Source: a candidate division WOR-3 bacterium (GTDB lineage: Bacteria > Hydrothermota > Tepidihabitantia > SM23-42 > JAOAFX01). Taken from it: 62,965 nt of DNA. The number at the start of each line of letters is the position of its first letter. Position 1 is the stretch's first letter. The translations under genes and the position numbers were made by a program. Of the stretch, positions 51,278 to 59,600 are shown piece after piece. Below the pieces are notes generated by a model that saw only the letters and a list, made by a program, of their open reading frames with translations, did not search any database and was not told the DNA's origin. The DNA lies in NCBI GenBank assembly GCA_039802005.1, contig JBDRVV010000014.1, forward strand, positions 1,451-64,415, read 5' to 3'.

Positions 51278-51305
51278 CAAAAATCCAGCAATTTTTATGC
51301 TGGAT
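51278..51305 (-). terminator. Terminator of tRNA-Asp
   Basis: ATCCAGCA (51283-51290) pairs with TGCTGGAT (51298-51305) around an A/T loop, followed on the minus strand by TTTTTGCC. It lies 20 nt past the tRNA 3' end, so tRNA-Asp is a single-gene transcript. Confidence 0.8.
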
Positions 51306-51324
51306 ACCTCAGAGCTAAGGAAAA

Positions 51325-51399
51325 CGGGGCCGACGAGATTTGAACTCGCGACCTCCTGCGTGACAGGCAGGCGTTCTAACCAAGCTGAACTACGACCCC
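51325..51399 (-). tRNA. tRNA-Asp (anticodon GTC)
   Basis: 75-nt cloverleaf. Acceptor GGGGTCG pairs with CGGCCCC (one G-T pair), the anticodon arm is CCTGC-CTGTCAC-GCAGG with GTC, and the T-loop is GAGTTCAAATCTC. Discriminator G, as expected for Asp. No encoded CCA. Confidence 0.96.
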
Positions 51400-51425
51400 G
51401 TTTATTGCATTGAACAAGCAAGATA

Positions 51426-51453
51426 ATTATATAAAATTTTTTCTTTATGTCAA
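51426..51453 (-). promoter_or_regulatory. Promoter of tRNA-Asp
   Basis: Minus strand TTGACA (51453-51448), 16-nt spacer, TATAAT (51431-51426). It lies directly behind the stop of the nucleoside kinase gene (51457). Predicted start ~51419. Confidence 0.87.
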
Positions 51454-51456
51454 GAC

Positions 51457-52941
51457 TTAATAAACAAATGAACTGCCGCCGATAAATTCTCTCAAAATTG
51501 AATTTGAAGGGACATCGCGGTCGTTTAAATCATAAAAAAATGCAAAATAATCAAGAAGTCTTTTTGCTTCAGGATAAAGGGGATCATCTTTATTTACTTT
51601 TTTAAGGAGCGGTACACAATATTTCTTCAACACCGCTGATTCGTATATAAGGGCAGAATTAAACATTTCATCCGCCTCTTCCTGGAACGGATAAATATTT
51701 TGTTCTTCACCCGCCCTGACCCTACCCCATTGTGTCAAAACACCCTGGACCGTATAACCGCGATAATGTGTATCCCTGACAATCCTGCGCATCATTCTCG
51801 TATCAGTCGTTGAAATGCGATTATGGTCGTCAATATTTAACTGGGTAAGGGCACTGATATATATCTTGAATTTTATATTTTTGGGAACAAGCGGCGTCAA
51901 TTCTTCATTCAAAGAGTGTATCCCTTCAACCATAACAATTCCGTTTCTTGGTAATTTTACAACCCTTCCTTTTTCACGCCTGCCTTTTATAAAATTGAAT
52001 TTTGGTATTAAAACCCTTTCACCCTTTATAATAGAAAGGAGATGCTTATTTAATAGAGGTATATCTACCGCCCTTATTGTCTCAAAATCAAGCCTGCCAA
52101 ATTTATCTTTTGGAGTTTTACTATGGGGCAAAAAATAATCATCTGTTGAAATCAAAATCGGTCTAAAACCATTTACCATTAACTGCACAGCGAGCCTTTT
52201 TGTAAATGTTGTTTTTCCTGCGCTACTTGGACCAGCAATTAATAATACACGCCTCTTTTCTGATGTGATGCGGTCAGCTATATAGACAATCTTTTTTTCA
52301 TGAAGTGCCTCTGCCACTCTAATTATATCCGGACCCTCTCCATTTTTTATAGCAATGTTTAAATCAGCAATATCAGTAATACCAAGAATCTGGACCCACT
52401 TCAGGTATTCACTAAAAATCCGTGCTAATTTTGGCTGTGGTATGTATGGTGGTAAGGAATCAAGATTCTGCCAGTTCGGAAATACAATTATAAAACCCGG
52501 GGGGAAATTGGTTAAATAAAATTTATCAACCATACCAGTTCTTTCAAATGGTGGGTTGGGATAAAAATCAAAATATTTATCTATCTTAAAAACCTTTATT
52601 TTATTTATATTTATGTTTCTAAAAAGTCTTACCTTATCCTTCTGCCCCTGTCTTTCAAATATTCTTATAGCCTCACCTCTTGGCAATAAAAATTTCTGAA
52701 TCGGTAAATCTGCCCTGATTATTTCGCGCATCTTTAAATCAATTGCAATCAAATCCTTATCAATCAATTTTCTATTGAGAAGACAATAAAATCCCTGACT
52801 CATTGAATGTTCAATACGCAACGCAGAATCTGGAAATAATTTTTTTGTTGCCACATAAAGGATAAAAGAAAGCGTTGATTGATAACGACGCCATTGATTC
52901 AGACAATTTATTTCGTCAATGCATTTTTTTTGATTGTCCAT
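51457..52941 (-). CDS. Nucleoside (uridine-type) kinase with ThrRS-SAD-like N-terminus
   Basis: Cytoplasmic kinase of 494 aa expected to phosphorylate uridine/cytidine or a similar nucleoside. The first ~200 residues match the second-additional-domain-like region of these enzymes (STLSFILYVATKKLFPDSAL, HSMSQGFYCLL), but the TGS domain often found before it is absent. The P-loop kinase domain starts at ~235 with Walker A GPSSAGKTTFTKRL, then ISTDDYFLPHSKTP, FDFET-type GRLDFETIRAVDIP and VMVEGIHSLNEELTPLV. The ATG at 52941 is preferred to GTG 52947 because AAGGGG sits correctly for it. It overlaps the yggS end by 26 nt and is probably expressed from the yggS promoter. Confidence 0.9.
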   Translation of the reverse strand: MDNQKKCIDEINCLNQWRRYQSTLSFILYVATKKLFPDSALRIEHSMSQGFYCLLNRKLIDKDLIAIDLKMREIIRADLPIQKFLLPRGEAIRIFERQGQKDKVRLFRNININKIKVFKIDKYFDFYPNPPFERTGMVDKFYLTNFPPGFIIVFPNWQNLDSLPPYIPQPKLARIFSEYLKWVQILGITDIADLNIAIKNGEGPDIIRVAEALHEKKIVYIADRITSEKRRVLLIAGPSSAGKTTFTKRLAVQLMVNGFRPILISTDDYFLPHSKTPKDKFGRLDFETIRAVDIPLLNKHLLSIIKGERVLIPKFNFIKGRREKGRVVKLPRNGIVMVEGIHSLNEELTPLVPKNIKFKIYISALTQLNIDDHNRISTTDTRMMRRIVRDTHYRGYTVQGVLTQWGRVRAGEEQNIYPFQEEADEMFNSALIYESAVLKKYCVPLLKKVNKDDPLYPEAKRLLDYFAFFYDLNDRDVPSNSILREFIGGSSFVY

Positions 52942-53620
52942 ATTCACCCCTTGGTCCGAAGATTGCAGTTCCGATACGGACCATATTTGAGCCTTCTTCT
53001 ATTGCTATTTCAAAATCAGAAGTCATCCCCATTGATAAAATAGGAAAATCCTGGTCAAACGCCTGTGCTAATTCATCACGCAGGTCATGCAATAATTTAA
53101 AAGAACCCCTTGATGCCTCAGGGTCAGTGATTGCCCAGCCCGGTCCGATAGTCATCAATCCTTGAATACGGATTTTCTTAAAATCTTTTATAGATTCATA
53201 AAATTCAAATAGTTGTTCTGGTTTGACCCCAAATTTTGTTGGCTCACCCGATGTATTAACCTCAATCAAACAATCAACCATCCCAGTTGCCCTTTTCTCA
53301 ATCTCTTCAGCAAGTTTTATCGAATCAAGGCTATGGATAAGGCTAAATATCTTCAAGGCATCCTTGACTTTATTCGTCTGAAGATGCCCGACCAGATGCC
53401 ACTGTACTTTATTGCCAATAATTGCGAATTTCTCCTTTGCCTCCTGTACCCTATTTTCACCAATGATCGCAATCCCGCAATCAATCGCCTGTTGGATAAT
53501 ATCTGGCGGCACGGTCTTGGTCACGGCAATGATTGTTATTTCTTCGGGGTTTCTGCCCACCCGCTCTGCCGCATTTTTTATCCTTTCTTTGAGCCGGGCA
53601 ATATTCTCTTTGATCTCCAT
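52916..53620 (-). CDS. yggS: YggS/PLPBP-family pyridoxal phosphate homeostasis protein
   Basis: 234-aa PLP-binding alanine-racemase-fold protein that buffers PLP and affects amino-acid pools. Seen: TIIAVTKTVPPD with the PLP-binding Lys, IGENRVQEAKEK, WHLVGHLQTNKVK, CLIEVNTSGEPTKFG, IQGLMTIGPG, LSMGMTSDFEIAIEEGSNMVRIGTAIFG, the full family series. ATG 53620 is chosen over TTG 53626, because the TTG lies inside the -10 region. There is no Shine-Dalgarno: the -10 ends 5 nt before the ATG. Confidence 0.96.
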   Translation of the reverse strand: MEIKENIARLKERIKNAAERVGRNPEEITIIAVTKTVPPDIIQQAIDCGIAIIGENRVQEAKEKFAIIGNKVQWHLVGHLQTNKVKDALKIFSLIHSLDSIKLAEEIEKRATGMVDCLIEVNTSGEPTKFGVKPEQLFEFYESIKDFKKIRIQGLMTIGPGWAITDPEASRGSFKLLHDLRDELAQAFDQDFPILSMGMTSDFEIAIEEGSNMVRIGTAIFGPRGEYGQSKKMH

Positions 53621-53625
53621 TGTCA

Positions 53626-53653
53626 ATTATACAAAAATGAAAAAAATTGTCAA
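53626..53653 (-). promoter_or_regulatory. Promoter of yggS-nucleoside kinase
   Basis: Minus strand TTGACA (53653-53648), 16-nt spacer, TATAAT (53631-53626), then TGACA and ATG. Perfect hexamers; the predicted transcript begins at the start codon. Confidence 0.9.
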
Positions 53654-53725
53654 TGTTGCGATTTGAAATTCTGAATAACGGATAAACCCAAAATTAAAAA
53701 ATAGTAGATAAAAATTTCGTAAGAT

Positions 53726-53783
53726 TGTAGTGGCAGACCTTGGTCTGCAGATATTTAAAAGCCGAGTAAACTCAGCCACTACA
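53726..53783. repeat. MITE/REP-like element with nested hairpins
   Basis: Outer ends TGTAGTGGC (53726-53734) and GCCACTACA (53775-53783) are inverted. Inside are AGACC-TT-GGTCT and GAG-TAAA-CTC hairpins. Same design as 5417-5511. It sits between the divergent yggS and PEGA-like genes. Confidence 0.6.
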
Positions 53784-53841
53784 TTTCAACAGATTAAGAA
53801 AAATTTGAACAAATGTGGGGAGAATTCAGTTTCAATTTATC

Positions 53842-53869
53842 TTGACTAAAGATTGTTTTTAAATATAAT
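53842..53869 (+). promoter_or_regulatory. Promoter of the PEGA-like protein gene
   Basis: TTGACT (53842-53847), 16-nt spacer, TATAAT (53864-53869), then TTTCT and ATGATG. The predicted transcript starts at the start codon. Confidence 0.85.
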
Positions 53870-53874
53870 TTTCT

Positions 53875-54285
53875 ATGATGATATTTTTATTATTTCTCCA
53901 ACTAAATGATGGTTATTTAACTGTAAAGGCAGATAAAGATGGTCTGCCTGTATTTGTTGATGATGACTATATCGGCAATACTCCAATAGTCAAATATCCG
54001 CTCAAACCTGACGAATATAATGTGGGATTCTTCCCCCAGGATTCAATTGAAACTGCATCCTATCAGTTCAAAAGCGGGAATATTGGTGCCTTGTGGCGTA
54101 TTGCAAAATTCGGCGAAGGAACTGTAAAGGTACGGATTGAAGCGAATAAAGAGACAATTGTTGAATTAAACTATCAGGCTGTGCGCTCAGCACCAAGTAA
54201 AGCAAAGGCAAAAGTCTTCAGTTGTCTTGGTGGGGTATTTATTCTTGGCATCCTCGCAACCTTAGGCTTCCAGGCAATTTTTTAG
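53875..54285 (+). CDS. Small PEGA-domain-like membrane protein
   Basis: 136 aa. A short hydrophobic N-terminus (MMIFLLFLQL) precedes a PEGA-like beta domain (GYLTVKADKDGLPVFVDDDY, IGNTPIVKYPLKPDEYNVGF), found in surface proteins of many bacteria. A Lys-rich linker (APSKAKAKV) and a C-terminal membrane helix (GGVFILGILATLGFQAIF) follow, so it is likely anchored in the inner membrane with the domain outside the cytoplasm. No Shine-Dalgarno; ATGATG follows the -10 by 5 nt, so the first or second ATG could be used. It is convergent with the next gene, 31 nt apart. Confidence 0.72.
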   Translation: MMIFLLFLQLNDGYLTVKADKDGLPVFVDDDYIGNTPIVKYPLKPDEYNVGFFPQDSIETASYQFKSGNIGALWRIAKFGEGTVKVRIEANKETIVELNYQAVRSAPSKAKAKVFSCLGGVFILGILATLGFQAIF

Positions 54286-54316
54286 TGTTCTCTGCGAAAC
54301 TTTTTAGGTCTTTGCG

Positions 54317-55072
54317 CTAATCCAATTTCACAAATACATCAATCAGATTCCCCTCTTTATCAAAAATCCTATGCTCATTTCTATAAATCACTTCACTCTT
54401 GCCATCATCATATACTTTTAAATCAATCCAACCCCTTTTACAGGAAAAACAAAAAGGGAATAAGTACTCCCATGATTTATTTGTCTGCAGGTCTAAAAAA
54501 TAGATATAATCCCAGAGTCTGTTGTTATAAGGTTTTCTGGCGTGGAATAAAATATATTTTCCACCTGGTGAAAATGCATAATTAGCAATACCCGTCCAGT
54601 GTCTCAAATCAATTGTCTTTCTATTATTACTATTTTTTATTATCACCATCACCGGGTTGTCATTCAAGCGATCGGTGACAAAAAAAACAATCTTATCCGG
54701 ATAGACCCTTGTAAGGTCTGCACATATTTTTCTACTACCGCCCATTATATGGGTAAATATTCTTTTCTGATTGGAATAATACACACTTAGTTTTGTATAT
54801 ATGCTATCCTTTTCAGGAAAATATCTCTCTTCACATATAAAAAATCTTTTATTATCTGGTGATACACCAGCCTTTTCAATATAATAACTTCCATCATTTG
54901 TATTCTCTTCTCTTTTCAGAACCCTTTGTTCTATCAGACTATCATTTTTATAAAATTTTAATGTATCTCCAGTTTGGAAAACAAGTGATTGAGTAAATCC
55001 CAAATCCCAAATCCCAAAACCCAAACAAATTCCAATAAATAAACATTTTCTGATTCTAAATTTAAGACCCAT
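54317..55072 (-). CDS. Exported protein of unknown function with a repeat-derived signal peptide
   Basis: 251 aa, no family recognised. The mature part has WD40/TolB-like strands (YYIEKAGVSPDNKRFFICEE, YAFSPGGKYILFHARKP, WDYIYFLDLQTNKSWEY), consistent with a small beta-propeller. The N-terminus MGLKFRIRKCLFIGICLGFG continues IWDLGFTQS. Its hydrophobic core is encoded by the TTGGGATTTGGGATTT-type repeat (54995-55040), which elsewhere in the window occurs in sorting-domain loops and between genes. The start is supported by GAGGTG 8 nt upstream. The 165-nt gap upstream shows no clear promoter. Confidence 0.7.
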   Translation of the reverse strand: MGLKFRIRKCLFIGICLGFGIWDLGFTQSLVFQTGDTLKFYKNDSLIEQRVLKREENTNDGSYYIEKAGVSPDNKRFFICEERYFPEKDSIYTKLSVYYSNQKRIFTHIMGGSRKICADLTRVYPDKIVFFVTDRLNDNPVMVIIKNSNNRKTIDLRHWTGIANYAFSPGGKYILFHARKPYNNRLWDYIYFLDLQTNKSWEYLFPFCFSCKRGWIDLKVYDDGKSEVIYRNEHRIFDKEGNLIDVFVKLD

Positions 55073-55237
55073 TATTTTTCACCTCATAATACTTATGATC
55101 CTTAATCATACTTTATGCCCATTTATTTCCTTACTTATTACTTTAAAATTTATCGCTCCTAAAATCACTACTCCTTACTATTCTTGTTGTCTGTCAGTGC
55201 TTAATGATTACCGGCTACTGTCCTACTGACTACTCTT

Positions 55238-56152
55238 TTACGGCGCAGTCAGTGTAAACTTCGCATCAAGATAAGCACCATCGGTATCGGTCGCGCGAAC
55301 CAGAACTTCAAAGGAATTGACATCGCCTGCATTTCCGGAAATCACACCCGTATTATTATCTATTATAACCCCTTTAGGTGCGGAGAGTATTTCAAATGTC
55401 AATCTATCGCCATCCGGGTCAACAATCGGCACCTGATAATATATCTCATTCGGCTTTGCCTTTATAGAATCAATCTTGGTACTAAAGACAGGCGCAGAAT
55501 TTGCGATATGAATTTCAAATGGGAAAGGCTCTGATTTAAATTCACCGTCAGATGCAAAGGCTACACCAGTTATCACATCATTTTTTTTCAGATTGTATTT
55601 TTTTAAATCAAGAACATTCGAGGTATCAGGTATTACCTCATCTTTAACCAACCAGTGAACAAATAACTGTACCGAATCCTTGTCTGGATCTTCTACCATT
55701 GCAGAGACCACAACACTTGGGGTAGTAGCAAAGATTGTCTCCGGAGTAATTTTGAGTGAAATAATTTTTGGTGGTAAACCTCCAATTTTGACTTCCCTGG
55801 TCCTTACTGTTTTACCCCAATCTTTCCCATCAAATGGTGTCACCTCTGCAAAAATTTTGTCGCCTTTTTTTGCATCTTCATATTTTAATGACATCCCTTC
55901 GCCAATCTCTTTGTCATTCACAAACCATTTTACTTTATATGTCAAGGGGTCGCCGTCGCTATCTGATGCCAGAATCCTAACTGTGATCTCTGATTGAATC
56001 GTAGGATTTAAAGGCAATAGAGAAACCTCGTGTATTTCAGGTGGGTGATTTCCTGCAGTGCCTTCCTCTTTTTTACCACCGCAAAAGACGACAAAAAATA
56101 GCAAAAATATTGGTGCAATCCATAATCCATAATATCTCTTAATTTTTCTCAA
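55238..56152 (-). CDS. Putative lipoprotein with Ig/cadherin-like repeats
   Basis: 304-aa envelope protein. The N-terminus (IAPIFLLFFVVFCGGKKEEG) looks like a lipoprotein signal with Cys at ~24, although Phe just before the Cys is unusual for a lipobox. Three Ig/PKD-like domains follow, each with a D.DGD.L or D-P-D-K-D turn (ASDSDGDPLTYKVKWFVND, VEDPDKDSVQLFVHWLVKD, VDPDGDRLTFEILSAPKG), ending in a cadherin-like VRATDTDGAYLDAKFTL. The start is TTG with GGAGG 5 nt upstream. It has its own promoter and is separate from the pilus operon upstream. Confidence 0.78.
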   Translation of the reverse strand: MRKIKRYYGLWIAPIFLLFFVVFCGGKKEEGTAGNHPPEIHEVSLLPLNPTIQSEITVRILASDSDGDPLTYKVKWFVNDKEIGEGMSLKYEDAKKGDKIFAEVTPFDGKDWGKTVRTREVKIGGLPPKIISLKITPETIFATTPSVVVSAMVEDPDKDSVQLFVHWLVKDEVIPDTSNVLDLKKYNLKKNDVITGVAFASDGEFKSEPFPFEIHIANSAPVFSTKIDSIKAKPNEIYYQVPIVDPDGDRLTFEILSAPKGVIIDNNTGVISGNAGDVNSFEVLVRATDTDGAYLDAKFTLTAP

Positions 56153-56177
56153 TTGAGCCTCCAGTTTCCATTTTAAT

Positions 56178-56205
56178 ATTTTATCCAGAATTTTTAAGGA
56201 GTCAA
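56178..56205 (-). promoter_or_regulatory. Promoter of the lipoprotein gene
   Basis: Minus strand TTGACT (56205-56200), 16-nt spacer, TAAAAT (56183-56178). Predicted start ~56171, leader about 19 nt with GGAGG. Confidence 0.7.
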
Positions 56206-56209
56206 GGGA

Positions 56210-56245
56210 GGGGTCGGAACCATTATATTATCAATGTCCGACCCC
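56210..56245 (-). terminator. Stem-loop at the end of the pilus operon
   Basis: GGGGTCGGA (56210-56218) pairs with TCCGACCCC (56237-56245), and the loop contains a smaller CATT/AATG stem. It follows the last gene of the operon by 14 nt. No U-run follows on the minus strand. Confidence 0.55.
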
Positions 56246-56258
56246 TTTTCTTTGCAGA

Positions 56259-56612
56259 TTATTTTTTGTCTACGAGCCTGCCGTCTTTGAATTCGCAGAA
56301 ATTATGGACTTTAACCTTAACCAAATGTCCGAATCCGGGTTTTACTCCCGTTTCAGTCAATATATCAGAGATATCGCGGGCACGTTCGTCTATAACCAGG
56401 GATGCTTTTAGTGGAAAAGTAATGGCAGATACATCTAAGGGAATACCATTTTCAGAATAGAAATTTCCACCGGATAATCCAGGTACATAAATATTCAAAC
56501 CATCCACGAGGCATAATGTATCACCCTTCATACCATCCACCACACCGAGCCATATTTCCTTTGCAAGTAATGGCAGGCATAACAAAATCAAAGAAAGAAT
56601 GATCCTCTTCAT
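56259..56612 (-). CDS. Small exported protein at the end of the minor-pilin operon
   Basis: 117 aa. Signal peptide MKRIILSLILLCLPLLA, then a compact beta-rich protein (EIWLGVVDGMKGDTLCLVDG, GHLVKVKVHNFCEFKDGRLV) with two cysteines. There is no prepilin cleavage motif, so it is not a PilE-like pilin even though it occupies the pilE slot of the Pseudomonas order. AGGAGG-type sequence precedes the ATG, 12 nt after pilY1. Co-expression suggests a helper of PilY1 or of the pilus; function unknown. Confidence 0.7.
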   Translation of the reverse strand: MKRIILSLILLCLPLLAKEIWLGVVDGMKGDTLCLVDGLNIYVPGLSGGNFYSENGIPLDVSAITFPLKASLVIDERARDISDILTETGVKPGFGHLVKVKVHNFCEFKDGRLVDKK

Positions 56613-56624
56613 ATTAAACCTCCT

Positions 56625-59600
56625 TTATCTTCCCTTCCACAGTATCACACCACTTCTTGGCAAACCTGGGATACCTGTTTCAGGTGAAACTATACCACCA
56701 CCTACCTGAATGAAGACCTTTGTCTGGTCAGCGGTGATATAAAGTGATGGTTCTGATGGCATTCCAGGACCGAGTGATATAAAGACCCTATTTGTATCAC
56801 CCGAGACACCAAGGAATGGATCTTTGTATGCAGTACCAGTTCTATAGTATAAGGCATAAAGTTTTCCTTCACCACCATAAGAACATACTGCAGCACTCGG
56901 ACGGAATGTAGTAAATAATACAGCCCCGCCAATCACCAGTGTGGGATTCAAATTGCGCTCACCCGGTTTTGAAAACCACCTGTACCATCCTTTTTTGTTG
57001 TTAACAAGATTTATCAACGAATCATAGGTAATTGTCTGGGCACCTATATGTACAACATCATTAGTATCAACCCAGACATTTGTCGCATTAAACAATTGGA
57101 ATGGATCAAGGGTATGTGTAGTATCGTCCCTGAATCCAACATAGAGTTTAGGAATCGTTGTATCAGCCATATCAAATTCATTAAAGAGCCTACCGGTTCC
57201 AAAATATACCCAGAGGTGGTTATATTCATCAGTCGCAATGCTCCCTTCAGCGGTAATCGGGAGATTCAAACCGAGGTTCATAACAGTTGTTGTATCCCAA
57301 GATGCCGGGTCAGGGTTGTCGTTCGTCTTTATTCTATATATCTTCCCGTACCAGTTGGGTGAAGTCCCATAACACATTCCTGTATAAAGTCTGTCAACGG
57401 TATAATCAAGACCCCAATCGCAACCAAAAATGTTGGTAAAGAAAGAATTGTTCTCAGGGAAGACAAATGTTCGCAGGAGTGTTCCGCTCTTCAAATCAAG
57501 AACAAAAATTCTTGCCCGCTGTGCAGCCTCGCCAGAACAGTTTACGGGACCTGAGCCAAATACTAAATACCATTTGTCCTTTACCTTCACAACCGTAGAA
57601 TAACACACTGTGAGGTCAAGGTCATCCACAGTAAATTCCCACATCGGAACAGGGTCAAATGGGTCGGTAATATCAATCATAAAGTATGCCGATCTACAGG
57701 TATCACTGGGAATCGCTGCATCCATACCCCCCAGCCTCATACCACCGATCAAAACCGTACCCCATCCTCCAGGGTATTTGGCATCGGTAGAATCAAAGAG
57801 TTTGGCATCCGTCACATAAACCCGCAGATCAACATAATTCACATGACAGAAATAATAGTTCTTCTCTTTCAGAAATTTCAAGTGCGGAAGCAGATTATAG
57901 GGTATGTATGCCCAGAGTTCCTGCCCAAGCGTGTATCCTGAACCGGGGTCCAGTTTAAATGGAGTAAGTGCGTTGTCAAGTTGAATAGTCTTACCTACAT
58001 TGAAGGCATGAAGCATACCATCGTTAGCACCAACATATATCACTTTGTGGCGATCTTTATACTGGTTATAATAATTGAAATACGAGCGGTCACCGTAGAT
58101 AAAGTCATACCTCTCCAATGGTTCACCAACGAGCACCGGACCTGAATTGACAATATCACCGAGCTTCCATGTCATACCCTGGACAGTTCGTGACCGAAGT
58201 GTTGAAGTATCAATATCATTCCCTCTGATATACTTGACTATAGTATCTGCCGCAGCGGCTGAACTGGCTTTTAAATAAGGCTGTAGGAGTCCAGCAATGG
58301 CTGTTGTAAAATCAAGCAATTCGCCACCATCAACCACATTGTTATTATTGAAATCAACGAAGACCTTTATATTCCTTGTATTTGGAGAATTTGTGTATAA
58401 CCATTTGCCTGCATCACAGACCGGTATCATATCTTCAACAGGGATAGCACCAATTGAATCTGCTGAAGTGACATAGCCATCACCGTCGTTATCATAATAG
58501 CGAACCACCGTAACTCCCGAGGGAGTAGATTTCATTCTAATGACATAGTCATTTATCATATGAAGTATTCCGTCTTTTTGATTATCCTCTCGCAAATTAC
58601 CCTTGGGATCAATCCACAGGGTATGGGTCGTACCCAACCAATCAACCTGCTCACCAGTAGGGAAGAATCTCGTCTGATAGAATTGCGACTGGGTAACGAG
58701 ACCACCATATTGTGTCCCGGTAGAAACTACCGCAACTGGCGAAGCAGAAGCAACTCGTGCCATCATTGCTTTAATTGCCTTCATGATAGCGTCTTCTAAC
58801 TCATAACCACTCTCGGCATAAAAGTAATTATCTGGTAATCCATCGTTATCCGCATCCCATTCCGATTGTAGATCGGGTCTATTATTTCCATTCTTATCAA
58901 CGAATCCACCAAATTTACAGGCTAAACTGAGTGTAGGATTGCTTTCAAATGCGGCAACACCATATAATACAACATTTTGCTTATCAGGAAGGTGTCTATC
59001 TTTCCATTGGCTTCCCGGTATCGCGGTATCGGGCCTCAAATCATTGATATTGCCGTAATAGGCAAGATGGATGAGATAATTACTACCATTCTGTGTATAA
59101 CTCCCCGGGCCAGGAGGCACACCCGACCCAGGATAAGCCGCGTAGCTGCGCAAATTTGTAGCATTAGGAAGGGTATCGGCGACCGAGTAGGCAGGAATAT
59201 GTAAATCCTGCGTTGGCTCACCATCAGTTATGAGTAATATGAATGACCTTCTACAGGGTGTCATCTTACCCCAACCTGCCGGACCGGGTAAACTCTTATC
59301 ATAGAATGGGTCCTTCTCGCTCACCGGGTTCGGAGTATAATTGGCATTTGAATAAGAAGGTTTTGCCTGGGAGAAATAACGGAGCATCTCATAATAACTC
59401 TCGCCGAGTGGGGTCCAGGTATTAAATTCGATATTCCTTATCGCTGAATACATATCGGTATATTTGATTTCTCCAATGTAACCGCCACCTTCAATATGGC
59501 CACCATTGTTGGCAAAAGTGTTATTACCGCCGCCCTCATCATATCCTCCCCAGTTTCCATCGATACCGTAATTAAAACAGGCAAGACCGAATCTCGGTGC

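Noticed and set aside
56259-56612. PilE-like pilin
   Set aside because: Position fits, but there is no G-[F/M]TLxE prepilin motif; it has an ordinary signal peptide.
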